A DNA stretch of 64,000 bases from DASXUG01 sp964620425 (GCA_964620425.1 CAZUGV010000005.1:62001-126000); one strand, 5' to 3'; counted from the first letter of the stretch, positions 16,204 through 26,210 are shown. The notes: generated from the sequence alone by a model not told the origin. Made by a program: numbers and translations.

Positions 16204-18234
16204 TTATGGTTTTTGATCTGTTTTTGATTCTACATCTTCACTGTTAGCTAAGGTATTTTCATTCGCGCTTGTCGTAGCTGAACTGGGAAACACCGATGAA
16301 CCACCAACAACACCCAACCGTTGTTTAAGTGTGAGCACCTGTGTACCGAGTCGATGCGCATAAAAATAAGCGTTCGCCATCACTTTCTGCACATATAAAC
16401 GCGTTTCATAAATGGGGATAGTTTCAGCGTAAATTGCACCTTCAACCGCCTCACCCATTCCCCAGCGTTTAGCGCGCCCCGGCCCTGCATTATATGCGGC
16501 GGTTGCCATCGCCGCTTGCCCCCCCATTAAATCGAGGGTGTAACGCAAATAATAGGTGCCAAGCTTGATATTCGTATCTTGCTGATGAATCATGCCACCA
16601 CTATAACCAATGCCCATACGTTTGGCGACCCAGCTTGCTGTCGCTGGCATCAACTGCATCAAACCAGCTGCCCCCACACCAGATTTTGCGTTGCTGACAA
16701 AACGGCTTTCTTGACGGGTTAAACCATACACCCATGCCTCATCAATCGCTTGATCACGGGCTTGTTCTTTCACCAGATTGCGATACGGTGTTGGATAACG
16801 CAAAGCATAATTATGCAAGGTATTGGTTTTGTCAGCGGTATTGATTGCTAAATCATACCACTCTTGTTGCACCGCAAAATCGGCCGCGGCAATCAATCCT
16901 TTATCATCCAATGCTTTGGTAACCATCATCCATTCCATGCGAGATTCCCAACGCATGTCAAAGCGCATCAACTCAACTGCGCGCTGAATACCAGGTATGT
17001 TTTTCACCGCATTAACTTCCTCTTTAGTTGGCGTATAAAAATTTGGCAATGCTGTTAGTACATCTCCCAACTCCTCCCCTGCTAACAATCCGTAATAATT
17101 GCGCTCATGCGCAAGTGGCACTAGCAGTGCATTCGCTTGGGGGATTTGTTTTTGCTCTTTTAATGCACGCGCTTTCCAGTAACGCCAAACCGCCTCATCC
17201 TGTTGCGACGGCAACATTTCGTTAATCACTATTTGTAACTTCGCCCAATCTTTAGCGCGCAAATTGGCACGCGCTTTCCATGCCATTTGCTCTTGATCCA
17301 AACTGCCCTTACCAGCCAGTTCAAAGTAATCTCTGGCTAAGGGATGATGCAATCTTGCCGCCCATAAACTAATACGCCCCCAAGCGTATTGACGCTCTTC
17401 TGGTGTAAAAACAGATTCTATTTTTTGCCAAGCACTCACTGCATTCTCAAGTTTTGTACGTGCTAAACGCTCAACCGCAAATATACTGAGCTCTCGCCCT
17501 AATGTGGATTTAGTCGAAAGCAACTTTTTATCTAATACGTGCTGCGGATTTTGATATGCTTGATCAATCGCAGCTGCGCCTGATGTCTCTGTCTTCGGTA
17601 ATCGTAATAAAACATTCTTAGCAAGGGCTAACTTACCCTCTTGCAACGCCAATCTGAACCTTGCCCATACATCGTCTTCTTTAAGGATATTTGCTTTTTG
17701 CATCGCATCAAATACCGCACCGCAATTACTGGGCTGATCGCTAGCACTTAACCAGAGATTCTTACCTTCTTCCAGGGCTTGCATATCGCCACTTTGTGCA
17801 CGCGCCTGCAACACATAGCATTTCACAGCAACATCATCACGTTCGAATCTAGGATATTCATCTAGTAAGGCTTTCCAATCTTGGCGCTTGCCAAGTTGCT
17901 TGAGCCACTCACCACGCAACCGATCAGTAAATGGATAATCAGCATATTGGTTAAAGAGCGCTTGCATGCGCTCGGTTGAAATATCAGCGTTAGAGTTACT
18001 CAGTTGCAACAACGTTAACCAATAAGTTGCATATGGTGCGAGCATATATTGCTGTCCTTGCATTTGCTGCAAAGCATCTGCCAAGACAGGCTCATTTTTT
18101 GCCTGATACGCGTCACGCGCCTTATTAAACAACGCCTCGTTCACTAACTCGTCGTTAGGCACAGCCATTGCACCGCTACTAATAACGAGCAACAATGCTG
18201 ATACCGCTTGTTTAAAATTCCCCGTAAACCACAT
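16204..18234 (-). CDS. slt: Soluble lytic murein transglycosylase (Slt70-like)
   Basis: This enzyme cleaves peptidoglycan glycan strands in the periplasm, forming 1,6-anhydro ends. It has a signal peptide (ALLLVISSGAMAVP), a long helical superhelix rich in short repeats (residues 30-450), and a C-terminal SLT domain with the catalytic Glu in GLTRQESRF, then GAAGLMQLMPATA and TAAYNAGPGRAKRW. The ATG at 18234 with a GGAA site is preferred over a TTG at 18246; length is then 676 residues. The C-terminal tail is Ser/Thr-rich. It sits just downstream of the cell-wall cluster. Confidence 0.93.
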   Translation of the reverse strand: MWFTGNFKQAVSALLLVISSGAMAVPNDELVNEALFNKARDAYQAKNEPVLADALQQMQGQQYMLAPYATYWLTLLQLSNSNADISTERMQALFNQYADYPFTDRLRGEWLKQLGKRQDWKALLDEYPRFERDDVAVKCYVLQARAQSGDMQALEEGKNLWLSASDQPSNCGAVFDAMQKANILKEDDVWARFRLALQEGKLALAKNVLLRLPKTETSGAAAIDQAYQNPQHVLDKKLLSTKSTLGRELSIFAVERLARTKLENAVSAWQKIESVFTPEERQYAWGRISLWAARLHHPLARDYFELAGKGSLDQEQMAWKARANLRAKDWAKLQIVINEMLPSQQDEAVWRYWKARALKEQKQIPQANALLVPLAHERNYYGLLAGEELGDVLTALPNFYTPTKEEVNAVKNIPGIQRAVELMRFDMRWESRMEWMMVTKALDDKGLIAAADFAVQQEWYDLAINTADKTNTLHNYALRYPTPYRNLVKEQARDQAIDEAWVYGLTRQESRFVSNAKSGVGAAGLMQLMPATASWVAKRMGIGYSGGMIHQQDTNIKLGTYYLRYTLDLMGGQAAMATAAYNAGPGRAKRWGMGEAVEGAIYAETIPIYETRLYVQKVMANAYFYAHRLGTQVLTLKQRLGVVGGSSVFPSSATTSANENTLANSEDVESKTDQKP

Positions 18235-18343
18235 ATGTATTTCCAATTAAAGTGTGTATTTGCCTGCAATCTATTGCAATTTCAATAGGCAATATTGGCT
18301 TCGGTTTCTATAGTTACATTTAGTTTAAATGATATGAGGTAAA

Positions 18344-18538
18344 TCAGAACAAAATAATACGTCCGACTGCCACAACAATAATAAACAGCAGGGCTAATAC
18401 CAATGAAAATTTAATGATTTGCCGAGAAAAACGAAGATAGCGCTTATCGCCCGAAAGCAGATAAACACCAAGAGAAACCGCCAAGGTAATCAGTACAAGA
18501 ATCGCTAAAACGCGTAGTACTATCATACCACCCTGCAT
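18344..18538 (-). CDS. Small two-helix membrane protein downstream of lpxC
   Basis: The product is 64 residues (60 from the ATG at 18526) and nearly all of it is two transmembrane segments, VLRVLAILVLITLAVSLGVYLL and KFSLVLALLFIIVVAVGRIILF, joined by a basic loop (GDKRYLRFSRQ). It starts five bases after the lpxC stop, so it is probably the last gene of the lpxC transcript. The function is unknown; the context suggests an envelope role. Confidence 0.7.
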   Translation of the reverse strand: MQGGMIVLRVLAILVLITLAVSLGVYLLSGDKRYLRFSRQIIKFSLVLALLFIIVVAVGRIILF

Positions 18539-18543
18539 TCACC

Positions 18544-19473
18544 CTAACCGAATTGTAAGACAGGTTGCGCCATTACTGGAGCCTGAAAACCCTTTGGAGC
18601 CTCTTCGATTTTCTCAAAGGTAGCGAACTCCCAAGCTTCTTCATCCGCCAATAATGTACGTAACAGTTGATTATTAAGCGCATGGCCTGATTTGTACGCG
18701 GTAAAAGCACCAAGGAGGGGATGCCCCAACACGTACAAATCGCCAATTGCATCAAGCGTTTTATGTTTTACAAACTCGTTCTGGTAACGCAAACCATCGG
18801 TATTTAACACACGGTATTCGTCTAACACGATGGCATTATCTAAACTACCACCGCGTGCCAAACCCACTGAACGTAAGGCCTCCACCTCATGCATAAAGCC
18901 AAAGGTGCGGGCACGACTCACTTCTTTTACGTATGAGTTGTCAGCAAAATCAATTTTGACGTTGTTATCCGTATGCTCAAACACGGGGTGATTAAAATGA
19001 ATCGTAAAATCAATTTTAAACCCAAAATACGGTTCAAACCGCACCCACTTATCGCCATCATGCACTTCTACCACTTTTTTGATGCGGATAAATTTTTTCG
19101 GGACAGCTTGCTCAACCAAACCAGCTTGTTGCAACAAAAACACGAAAGGCCCAGAACTACCATCCATAATCGGCACTTCTGCGGAAGACAACTCAATAAT
19201 GACGTTATCTACACCTAAACCAGCCAAAGCAGACATTAAATGCTCAATGGTGGCAACACGCGCACCGTTATGTTCCAAGGTTGAACACATGCGCGTATCT
19301 GTCACCATATGCGGTTGCACTTTGATTTCTGGCGCGTCGGGCAGATCGACACGACGGAAAACAATCCCAGCATCAGGCGCAGCAGGGAGCAAAGTAAGTT
19401 TCACTTTGTAACCCGTGTGCAAACCAACACCAGTGGCGCTAATCGCTTTTTTTAATGTGCGTTGTTTTAACAT
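18544..19473 (-). CDS. lpxC: UDP-3-O-acyl-N-acetylglucosamine deacetylase
   Basis: LpxC is the zinc-dependent deacetylase that commits UDP-GlcNAc derivatives to lipid A synthesis. The 309-residue product starts MLKQRTLKKAISATGVGLHTG, the canonical N-terminus; a GTG at 19500 would add nine residues. Zinc and catalytic residues are visible: EHLMSALAGLGVDN (His), KHKTLDAIGDLYVLG (His and Asp) and SGHALNN (His). It follows ftsZ with a 151-base gap, the usual beta/gammaproteobacterial position at the end of the dcw cluster. It shows that the cell has an LPS outer membrane. Confidence 0.97.
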   Translation of the reverse strand: MLKQRTLKKAISATGVGLHTGYKVKLTLLPAAPDAGIVFRRVDLPDAPEIKVQPHMVTDTRMCSTLEHNGARVATIEHLMSALAGLGVDNVIIELSSAEVPIMDGSSGPFVFLLQQAGLVEQAVPKKFIRIKKVVEVHDGDKWVRFEPYFGFKIDFTIHFNHPVFEHTDNNVKIDFADNSYVKEVSRARTFGFMHEVEALRSVGLARGGSLDNAIVLDEYRVLNTDGLRYQNEFVKHKTLDAIGDLYVLGHPLLGAFTAYKSGHALNNQLLRTLLADEEAWEFATFEKIEEAPKGFQAPVMAQPVLQFG

Positions 19474-19624
19474 ATCAGCTTCAATTTTCTTTTCAGCCAC
19501 TCACTAAATATAGAGTAACAGACTGATTTCATACAAATAATCAGCCTATCATATCACAAACACTGCTTTCACTGTTTAGCTTTATACTGCTAGCCAAATT
19601 ACGCAACGCAAAAATCCACCCGCA

Positions 19625-20809
19625 TTAATCTGCTTGTTTGCGTAAAAATGCTGGTATGTCAAACTCTTCTACGCCAGCATTTTTCATGGCATCAACCTGC
19701 GCGCGACGACCATTACTACTAAATACTGCTGGTGCGTCGTCGTCAGCTGTTGTCGCCATTGCTGGTGTCGCATGACCGTAAATGGGTTGGTTAGTTGTAC
19801 CATCACGCAATTGTGTCATGATTTTGAGTTCTGGTTTTTGTTGACGACGACCTGCAACGCCATTTAAACCTGTTGCCACCATCGTCACACGTAAGCCATC
19901 ACCGATAGATTCATCAAACACGTTACCCACAATCACGGTGGCATCTTCTGCTGTGAATGCTTTAATCGTATTCATCACGTCATAATATTCTTTCATTTTG
20001 AAAGAACTGCTAGCGGTAATGTTGACTAAAACGCCGCGTGCATTGGCTAGGTTGACATCTTCTAACAATGGACTGGCTACTGCTTGTTCTGCGGCTACAC
20101 GTGCGCGATCTGGACCAGAAGCAAGGGCTGAACCCATCATCGCCATACCCATTTCAGACATCACAGTACGTACGTCGGCAAAGTCTACGTTAACCAAACC
20201 TGGGCAATTGATGATTTCTGCAATACCAGACACTGCGCTGTGTAAAACGTCATTTGCGGCTTGGAAAGCGGCCAAGAATGGCACATCTTCACCCAAGACT
20301 TCCATCAATTTTTCGTTAGGAATAACGATAAGAGAATCCACATGGCGTGAAAGTTCCTCTAAGCCTTCTTGAGCGATTTTAGTACGTTTACCTTCAAATG
20401 AGAAAGGCTTAGTCACCACAGCTACCGTTAAAATGCCCATTTCTTTGGCAACTTCCGCAATGATAGGCGCAGCCCCTGTACCTGTACCGCCACCCATACC
20501 TGCGGTGATGAAAAGCATATCAGCCCCGTCGATAATTTCGGCGATACGATCACGGTCTTCTAACGCTGCTTCACGTCCAATTTCTGGGCGTGCGCCTGCA
20601 CCCAAGCCTTTAGTAATATCTGTACCGATTTGAATCACGGTTTTGGCTTGGCTCTTTTTAAGCGCTTGCATATCGGTATTGGCGCAAATAAATTCCACAC
20701 CACCGACATTTTTTTCTATCATGTGTGCAACTGCGTTGCCACCACAACCACCCACACCGATCACTTTAATCACGGCTTCTTGTACGTCTCTATCCATAAT
20801 TTCAAACAT
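19625..20809 (-). CDS. ftsZ: Cell division GTPase FtsZ
   Basis: FtsZ is the tubulin-like GTPase that forms the division ring. The 394-residue product has GVGGCGGNAV, the tubulin signature GGGTGTGAAP near residue 105, a T7-loop NVDFADVRTVM, a variable linker (about 320-375) and the conserved C-terminal peptide EFDIPAFLRKQAD that binds FtsA and ZipA. The ATG has a strong AAGGAG site. It is separated from ftsA by a 118-base leader with 16-bp tandem repeats, likely a place for extra promoters or RNA-level control. Confidence 0.98.
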   Translation of the reverse strand: MFEIMDRDVQEAVIKVIGVGGCGGNAVAHMIEKNVGGVEFICANTDMQALKKSQAKTVIQIGTDITKGLGAGARPEIGREAALEDRDRIAEIIDGADMLFITAGMGGGTGTGAAPIIAEVAKEMGILTVAVVTKPFSFEGKRTKIAQEGLEELSRHVDSLIVIPNEKLMEVLGEDVPFLAAFQAANDVLHSAVSGIAEIINCPGLVNVDFADVRTVMSEMGMAMMGSALASGPDRARVAAEQAVASPLLEDVNLANARGVLVNITASSSFKMKEYYDVMNTIKAFTAEDATVIVGNVFDESIGDGLRVTMVATGLNGVAGRRQQKPELKIMTQLRDGTTNQPIYGHATPAMATTADDDAPAVFSSNGRRAQVDAMKNAGVEEFDIPAFLRKQAD

Positions 20810-20872
20810 TTTTTTCTCCTTGTTTACTACGTCTGCCTAAAACCTCTGTCTAAAAAAACTACTCCCTTTTTA

Positions 20873-20920
20873 CTACTTACCACTTAACTTGCTTACTACT
20901 TAACCTACTTACTGTTTAAC
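20873..20920. repeat. Three 16-bp tandem repeats in the ftsA-ftsZ spacer
   Basis: On the plus strand the units are CTACTTACCACTTAAC (20873-20888), TTGCTTACTACTTAAC (20889-20904) and CTACTTACTGTTTAAC (20905-20920). They occupy nearly half of the spacer, just after the ftsA stop and about 65 bases ahead of ftsZ. Period 16 does not match the helical repeat exactly. They may be protein sites, an RNA feature, or slippage products. Confidence 0.8.
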
Positions 20921-20927
20921 TAAACCT

Positions 20928-22166
20928 CTAAAAGTTCCCCTGAAACCAACTCTTCATCTTGTCAAAAATTCGTCCAATCGAACTTGAATCCATTTGCCCT
21001 TGTAAATGCTTTTCTAGTTGTTGTTTACCCATCAACACCAAACCCACCCCTGTGGCGTAACGTGGGTTGCTCACCACTTCTGACAAACCACCTACATAGC
21101 GCGGTAAGCCCATGCGCACAGGCATATGGAAAATCTCTTCGCCCAGCTCTATCATGCCGCGCATCATGGCGGAGCCGCCTGTAATGACGATGCCTGAGGC
21201 AATCATTTCTTCCATGCCGCTTCGGCGTAACTCGCCTAACACAAACTCGTATAACTCAACCACGCGTGGCTCAATCACTTCTGCCAAGGTTTGCACTGAA
21301 AGCTGGCGCGGCTCGCGTCCATCCACACCCGGTACTTCCACAATTTCACGCGGGTCTGCCAGTTGACGTAACGCACAACCGTGTTTCACTTTAATGTCTT
21401 CCGCTGATTGGGTTGGTGTGCGGAAAGCCACCGCAATATCATTGGTCATTTGGTCCCCCGCGATTGGCACGACCGCGGTATGGCGAATCGCGCCATTTTT
21501 AAACACGGCAATATCCGTTGTGCCACCGCCAATATCGACCAAGCAAACCCCAAGTTCTTTTTCATCTTCAGTCAACACTGCAGTGCTGGATGCTAATGGT
21601 TGCAGAATCAAATCTGACACTTCTAAACCGCAACGTTTGATGCACTTGATGATGTTTTGCGCTGCCGCTACAGCGCCCGTCACGATATGTACTTTCACTT
21701 CCAGCTTCATGCCGCTCATGCCGAGTGGTTCGCGCACATCTTCTTGCCCGTCAATAATGAACTCTTGCGTGAGGATATGCAGAATCTGCTGGTCACCCGG
21801 CAATGAAATAGCACGTGCGGTATCCACCACTTTATCCACATCAGTTTGTGATACTTCGGCATCTTTAATTTTGACCATGCCGTGTGAGTTCAAACTTTTG
21901 ACATGGCTGCCAGCAATGCCTGTGTAAACCGATTTGATTTTGCAATCTGCCATTAACTCAGCTTCTTCAATGGCGCGTTGAATTGCATTCACGGTTGAGT
22001 CAATATTTACCACAACGCCTTTTTTCAAACCACGTGACACGTGCTGCCCTAAGCCGATCACGTTTAGCGTTCCCTCAGGCAACAACTCTGCCACGATCGC
22101 CACAATTTTCGATGTGCCTATATCTAAACCTATTACGAGATTTTTATCTTCTTTAGCCCTACCCAT
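20928..22166 (-). CDS. ftsA: Cell division protein FtsA
   Basis: FtsA is the actin-like ATPase that tethers FtsZ filaments to the inner membrane. The 412-residue product has the phosphate-1 motif IGLDIGTSKI, the phosphate-2 motif VDIGGGTTDIAVF, the adenosine motif GIVITGGSAMM, and the C-terminal amphipathic helix (GRIFDKMKSWFQGNF) used for membrane binding. It follows ftsQ after 64 bases and precedes ftsZ, the standard order. Confidence 0.98.
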   Translation of the reverse strand: MGRAKEDKNLVIGLDIGTSKIVAIVAELLPEGTLNVIGLGQHVSRGLKKGVVVNIDSTVNAIQRAIEEAELMADCKIKSVYTGIAGSHVKSLNSHGMVKIKDAEVSQTDVDKVVDTARAISLPGDQQILHILTQEFIIDGQEDVREPLGMSGMKLEVKVHIVTGAVAAAQNIIKCIKRCGLEVSDLILQPLASSTAVLTEDEKELGVCLVDIGGGTTDIAVFKNGAIRHTAVVPIAGDQMTNDIAVAFRTPTQSAEDIKVKHGCALRQLADPREIVEVPGVDGREPRQLSVQTLAEVIEPRVVELYEFVLGELRRSGMEEMIASGIVITGGSAMMRGMIELGEEIFHMPVRMGLPRYVGGLSEVVSNPRYATGVGLVLMGKQQLEKHLQGQMDSSSIGRIFDKMKSWFQGNF

Positions 22167-22230
22167 TAATCTCTCCCATGTTGCACATTGCTACATTTCA
22201 TTTCTACTATTGCTTGATGTAACTCACCTA

Positions 22231-23013
22231 TCAAGCCGCTTGTGGTTTTGCCAAGTTAGATCTATCTAACAATGACTTTTCTTTATTTGGCACGCCATTA
22301 CTTGGTGGCACACTCTCTTGTTTTGGTCGACGCACCGCAAATCCGTTGGGATACCGCAAATCCACGTATTTAACGCGCTTGCCAAAACTGGCTATGGTTT
22401 TATCGTAAACACTGGCGAACTTAGCAATTCGCGCCGCCATCTGCTCACGCCCCACCGCGATGATTAACCCAGTATTGGTTTTAATTTCCCAAGACCTTCT
22501 TGGTGTTAAGGTCAGTTGATTCACTTTCATATTAGTGTCCAACAATGCTTGGTTAAATCGACCAAAATGTTCTGCTACTTCGTGCACGCCGTCGCCTGGA
22601 CCATAAAATACTGGTAAATCAGTATCTGAAGCCGCGTGAAATAACTCACCATAAGTATTTACCATCGCAATACTGCCCCAACGCGCTAACTCTCTATGTT
22701 CCTCAATCACTACTTGCAATTGATCTGGCCAACGTCTTCTCACGCTCACATTGCGAGCCCAAGGGAGCTTCTGAAAGGCTTCACGCGTTTTTTCTAAATT
22801 CAGTGTAAAAAAATTGCCTTGAATATATCTGGATGAAATCAGTTTCACTTGTTCTCTCGTCACGTGTGCCAATTGACCCTCCACCTGAATTTCCCGTAGT
22901 GGAAAAATCGGCAAATGCACTACAACAAAAATAACGCCGTACATAAACATCACGAAAGCAAATGCAAACAATGCATTGGCAATCCAGTTCAATGCGTCTG
23001 GCTTATCCCACAT
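22231..23013 (-). CDS. ftsQ: Cell division protein FtsQ
   Basis: FtsQ is a bitopic protein of the divisome that bridges FtsA/FtsZ-stage assembly to FtsL/FtsB/FtsI. The ATG at 23013 with a GGAG site gives 260 residues; an upstream TTG is less likely. One transmembrane segment (about residues 15-35) is followed by a POTRA domain (FPLREIQVEGQLAHVTREQV) and the beta domain (VSVRRRWPDQLQVVIEEHRELARW). The start overlaps the end of ddlB by 11 bases. Confidence 0.95.
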   Translation of the reverse strand: MWDKPDALNWIANALFAFAFVMFMYGVIFVVVHLPIFPLREIQVEGQLAHVTREQVKLISSRYIQGNFFTLNLEKTREAFQKLPWARNVSVRRRWPDQLQVVIEEHRELARWGSIAMVNTYGELFHAASDTDLPVFYGPGDGVHEVAEHFGRFNQALLDTNMKVNQLTLTPRRSWEIKTNTGLIIAVGREQMAARIAKFASVYDKTIASFGKRVKYVDLRYPNGFAVRRPKQESVPPSNGVPNKEKSLLDRSNLAKPQAA

Positions 23014-23908
23014 GGGCAAGCTCCAGTATTTTGATGACTAATTCATCAAAGCTAATCCCCGCAGCTTTGGCAGACATAGGCACTAAACTATGGTCTGTCA
23101 TGCCTGGGCTGGTGTTCACTTCTAAAAAGTAGTGGTTACCTTGTTCATCCATTAAAAAGTCAACGCGCCCCCAACCTTGCCCACCAATGGCGCGAAACGC
23201 TTGCAAGGCTTCTGCCTGAATTTGCGCTTCTTTCTCGGCAGATAAACCGCAAGGGCATAAATACTGTGTGTCATCACGCAAATACTTGGCTTCGTAATCA
23301 TAAAACTCATTGGCTGGCACGATACGCACGATGGGCAATGCGCGTTCGCCCAAAATACCCACGGTGTACTCTCCCCCACCAACAAACTGTTCTGCAATCA
23401 CTAATGGGTCAGATTTAGCCGCTAATTCATACGCGGCCTTCAAATCGCCAGCCTGTTTAACCTTGCTAATGCCAATACTAGAGCCTTCATTCGCTGGCTT
23501 TACAAAGATTGGCAAGCCAAGTTTCTGCTCAATCGCCGCAAAATCAGAATCCGCACGGACTAACTCAAATGCTGGTGTCTTAACGCCAGTAGCCGACCAT
23601 ACCAATTTGGTACGCCATTTATCCATACCGATGGATGAAGCCATCACACCACTGCCTGTGTAAGGGATGCCCATTAACTCCAACGCGCCTTGTATCGTGC
23701 CATCCTCACCAAATCGTCCGTGCAGAGAAATCATGGCACGATCAAAGCCTTCTAAATCGTGCAAAGGGCGCGTTGCTGGGTCAAACGCCTCTGCATTTAC
23801 ACCTTGACGCAACAATGCCGCCAATACTGCAGAACCGCTCTTTAGCGACACTTCGCGCTCACCTGATTTACCGCCAAACAAAACGGCTACTTTTCCAAAT
23901 TTACTCAT
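23003..23908 (-). CDS. ddlB: D-alanine--D-alanine ligase
   Basis: Ddl makes the D-Ala-D-Ala dipeptide of peptidoglycan from two D-alanines and ATP. The 301-residue product shows the ATP-grasp fold: VLFGGKSGEREVSLKSG at the N-terminus, FVKPANEGSSIGISKV, and the C-terminal metal-binding FLEVNTSPGMTDHSLVP. It overlaps murB by four bases (ATGA) and ftsQ by 11. The B-type name follows from its position in the dcw cluster. Confidence 0.97.
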   Translation of the reverse strand: MSKFGKVAVLFGGKSGEREVSLKSGSAVLAALLRQGVNAEAFDPATRPLHDLEGFDRAMISLHGRFGEDGTIQGALELMGIPYTGSGVMASSIGMDKWRTKLVWSATGVKTPAFELVRADSDFAAIEQKLGLPIFVKPANEGSSIGISKVKQAGDLKAAYELAAKSDPLVIAEQFVGGGEYTVGILGERALPIVRIVPANEFYDYEAKYLRDDTQYLCPCGLSAEKEAQIQAEALQAFRAIGGQGWGRVDFLMDEQGNHYFLEVNTSPGMTDHSLVPMSAKAAGISFDELVIKILELAHVG

Positions 23909-24795
23909 ATCGCTTCACCTATTACGCGTACTTCTTGCTGCAACTCAACGCCGTATTGTTGCCTGACTGTGTCTCGCATCAAGGCAATGATTTGCTCAAT
24001 ATCCTGCGCGGTTGCATTGCCAGTATTCACAATAAAATTGGCATGTTTTTCGGACACTTGCGCACCGCCTATGGTGCGCCCTTTCAGCCCACACGCTTCG
24101 ATTAACCGTGCGGCATAATCGCCCTCTGGGTTACGGAAAGTGGAACCTGCATTGGGCATATTCAGTGGTTGTGAGGCGAGGCGTTTAGCAAGCAACAATT
24201 TAATCTTTTGCTCCGCTTCTTCTATTACACCCGCTTCTAACGCAAACCATGCGCCGACAAACCACTCGTTTTCTCTTGGCATTTCTACATGGCGATAACT
24301 AGGAACAAAATCTTGTACATCACGCTCGTGTATTTGCCCTGTTGCATCTATCGTCAACACTTTGCTCACTGAATCCCATGTTTCGCCACCATGGCAACCC
24401 GCATTCATGGCGAGCGCTCCGCCTATCGTGCCTGGAATGCCCGCCCAAAACTCACCACCTTGTTTGGCGTGTTTGGCGCTAAATTTTGCGAGCTTTGCGC
24501 AGGTCACACCAGACTCCGCATAAATCAAATTACCATCCATATGCAAATGTGTGAGCGCGTTGTGCATGATGATGACCGTGCCACGCACACCGCCATCGCG
24601 CACCAGCAAGTTAGAACCTAGTCCAATAAAATGCACAGGCTCACTCGCATCTAAACTTTGTAGGAATGCACTTAAATCATCCACGCCAGCGGGGATATAC
24701 ACCCTATCAGCCTTGCCACCCACGCGCCAGCTGGTGTAGCGTGCCAACGGCTCATCAAACAACAATTCGCCTAGTGATGTTGCGTGTACTCTCAT
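23905..24795 (-). CDS. murB: UDP-N-acetylenolpyruvoylglucosamine reductase
   Basis: MurB is the FAD/NADPH enzyme that reduces enolpyruvyl-UDP-GlcNAc to UDP-MurNAc. At 296 residues it is of the shorter type. The FAD motif GLGSNLLVRDGGVRG, GIPGTIGGALAMNAGCHGGE and PNAGSTFRNPEGDYA (with the proton-donor Ser) are present. Four-base overlaps with murC upstream and ddlB downstream indicate translational coupling. Confidence 0.97.
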   Translation of the reverse strand: MRVHATSLGELLFDEPLARYTSWRVGGKADRVYIPAGVDDLSAFLQSLDASEPVHFIGLGSNLLVRDGGVRGTVIIMHNALTHLHMDGNLIYAESGVTCAKLAKFSAKHAKQGGEFWAGIPGTIGGALAMNAGCHGGETWDSVSKVLTIDATGQIHERDVQDFVPSYRHVEMPRENEWFVGAWFALEAGVIEEAEQKIKLLLAKRLASQPLNMPNAGSTFRNPEGDYAARLIEACGLKGRTIGGAQVSEKHANFIVNTGNATAQDIEQIIALMRDTVRQQYGVELQQEVRVIGEAI

Positions 24796-26210
24796 GCGGC
24801 TAAATCCTTGGTTTTTTGTGCAACCTGCCCAATATTCCCCGCGCCCATCACGATGACGACATCGCCATCTTTTGCAGTATTAAAAATGGCTTCTGGCAAC
24901 TCTGCGGTGGTTTCAAAAAACTGCGGTTCAACCTTGCCAGCTACGCGCACTGCACGTACTAATGAACGACCATCTGCCGCCACAATCGGCGCTTCACCTG
25001 CGGAATACACTTCAGTCAGCAATACGCTATCTGCACTGGAAAGCACTTTGACAAAATCCTCAAAACAATCGCGCGTACGTGTGTAGCGATGCGGCTGAAA
25101 TGCCAACACCAAGCGACGATTCGGGAAAGCCCCACGCGCAGCAGCGATGACCGCTTGCATTTCAACTGGATGGTGACCGTAATCATCAATCAGGGTAAAT
25201 GTGCCGCCTGTTTTAGCCGCCACTTCACCGAATCGCTCAAAACGTCTGCCCACGCCTTTAAACTCTTTTAAGGCTTTTACAATCGCTGTATCTGGTACGT
25301 TAAGTTCACTGGCAATTGCAATGGCCGCTAGCGCATTAAGCACATAATGGTTGCCGGGTAGGTTAAGCGTTACTTCAAACTCGGTTGTCACGCCGTTAAT
25401 GCGCTGTGCGGTAAAGTGCATTTTGCCGTCTTCAGCACGTACGTTTTTGGCACGAATACGCGCATCTTCGCTAAACCCGTAAGTCATCACAGGCTTGGTC
25501 ACGCGCGGCAAAATCTCACGCACGTTCGGGTCGTCAATACACACCACAGCCATCCCCCAGAAGGGTAACTGCTGTAAAAACTCCACGAACGCACTTTTGA
25601 GTTTTTCAAAGCTGTGTTCGTAAGTATCCATGTGGTCTTGGTCAATATTGGTGACCACTGCCATCACGGGCGTTAAGTGTAAGAATGAGGCATCTGACTC
25701 ATCCGCTTCTGCCACAATATATTCACCTGTACCAAGCTTAGCGTTAGCGTTTGCGGCTTCTAACTTACCACCAATCACAAAAGTTGGATCCATGCCCGCC
25801 TCAGCCAAAATGCTGGCGATCAGGCTAGTCGTCGTAGTTTTTCCGTGTGTACCTGCAACGGCGATGCCCTGACGGAAGCGCATTAACTCAGCCAACATCA
25901 GCGCACGCGGCACGACAGGGATTTTCTTTTCGCGCGCATAAATCACTTCTGGGTTAGCTTCATTCACAGCACTGGAAACCACGACCACATCAGCCTCATG
26001 TGCATTTTCTGTGGCATGGCCTTGATAGACCTTTGCGCCTAATTTCGTAAGCCGTTGGGTCACGCTGTTATTGGCTAAATCTGAACCGCTTACGCTAAAG
26101 CCTAAGTTCACCAGCACTTCGGCAATGCCGCTCATCCCAGAGCCACCAATCCCAACAAAGTGGATATTTTTAACTTTATGTTTCATGCCTTGATTAATAT
26201 CCATACTCAT
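24792..26210 (-). CDS. murC: UDP-N-acetylmuramate--L-alanine ligase
   Basis: MurC adds L-Ala to UDP-MurNAc, the first step of stem-peptide assembly. The 472-residue product has the NAD-like N-domain motif IHFVGIGGSGMSGIAEVL, the ATP P-loop AGTHGKTTTTSLI near residue 118, and C-terminal IDDYGHHPVEM and FQPHRYTRT typical of MurC. The ATG at 26210 overlaps the murG stop by four bases; internal ATGs (third and ninth codons) cannot be excluded as the start. Confidence 0.97.
   Translation of the reverse strand: MSMDINQGMKHKVKNIHFVGIGGSGMSGIAEVLVNLGFSVSGSDLANNSVTQRLTKLGAKVYQGHATENAHEADVVVVSSAVNEANPEVIYAREKKIPVVPRALMLAELMRFRQGIAVAGTHGKTTTTSLIASILAEAGMDPTFVIGGKLEAANANAKLGTGEYIVAEADESDASFLHLTPVMAVVTNIDQDHMDTYEHSFEKLKSAFVEFLQQLPFWGMAVVCIDDPNVREILPRVTKPVMTYGFSEDARIRAKNVRAEDGKMHFTAQRINGVTTEFEVTLNLPGNHYVLNALAAIAIASELNVPDTAIVKALKEFKGVGRRFERFGEVAAKTGGTFTLIDDYGHHPVEMQAVIAAARGAFPNRRLVLAFQPHRYTRTRDCFEDFVKVLSSADSVLLTEVYSAGEAPIVAADGRSLVRAVRVAGKVEPQFFETTAELPEAIFNTAKDGDVVIVMGAGNIGQVAQKTKDLAA

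Noticed and set aside
19474..19624. A separate lpxC promoter in the ftsZ-lpxC gap
   Set aside because: TATAAA is present on the minus strand, but no -35 element sits at acceptable spacing.
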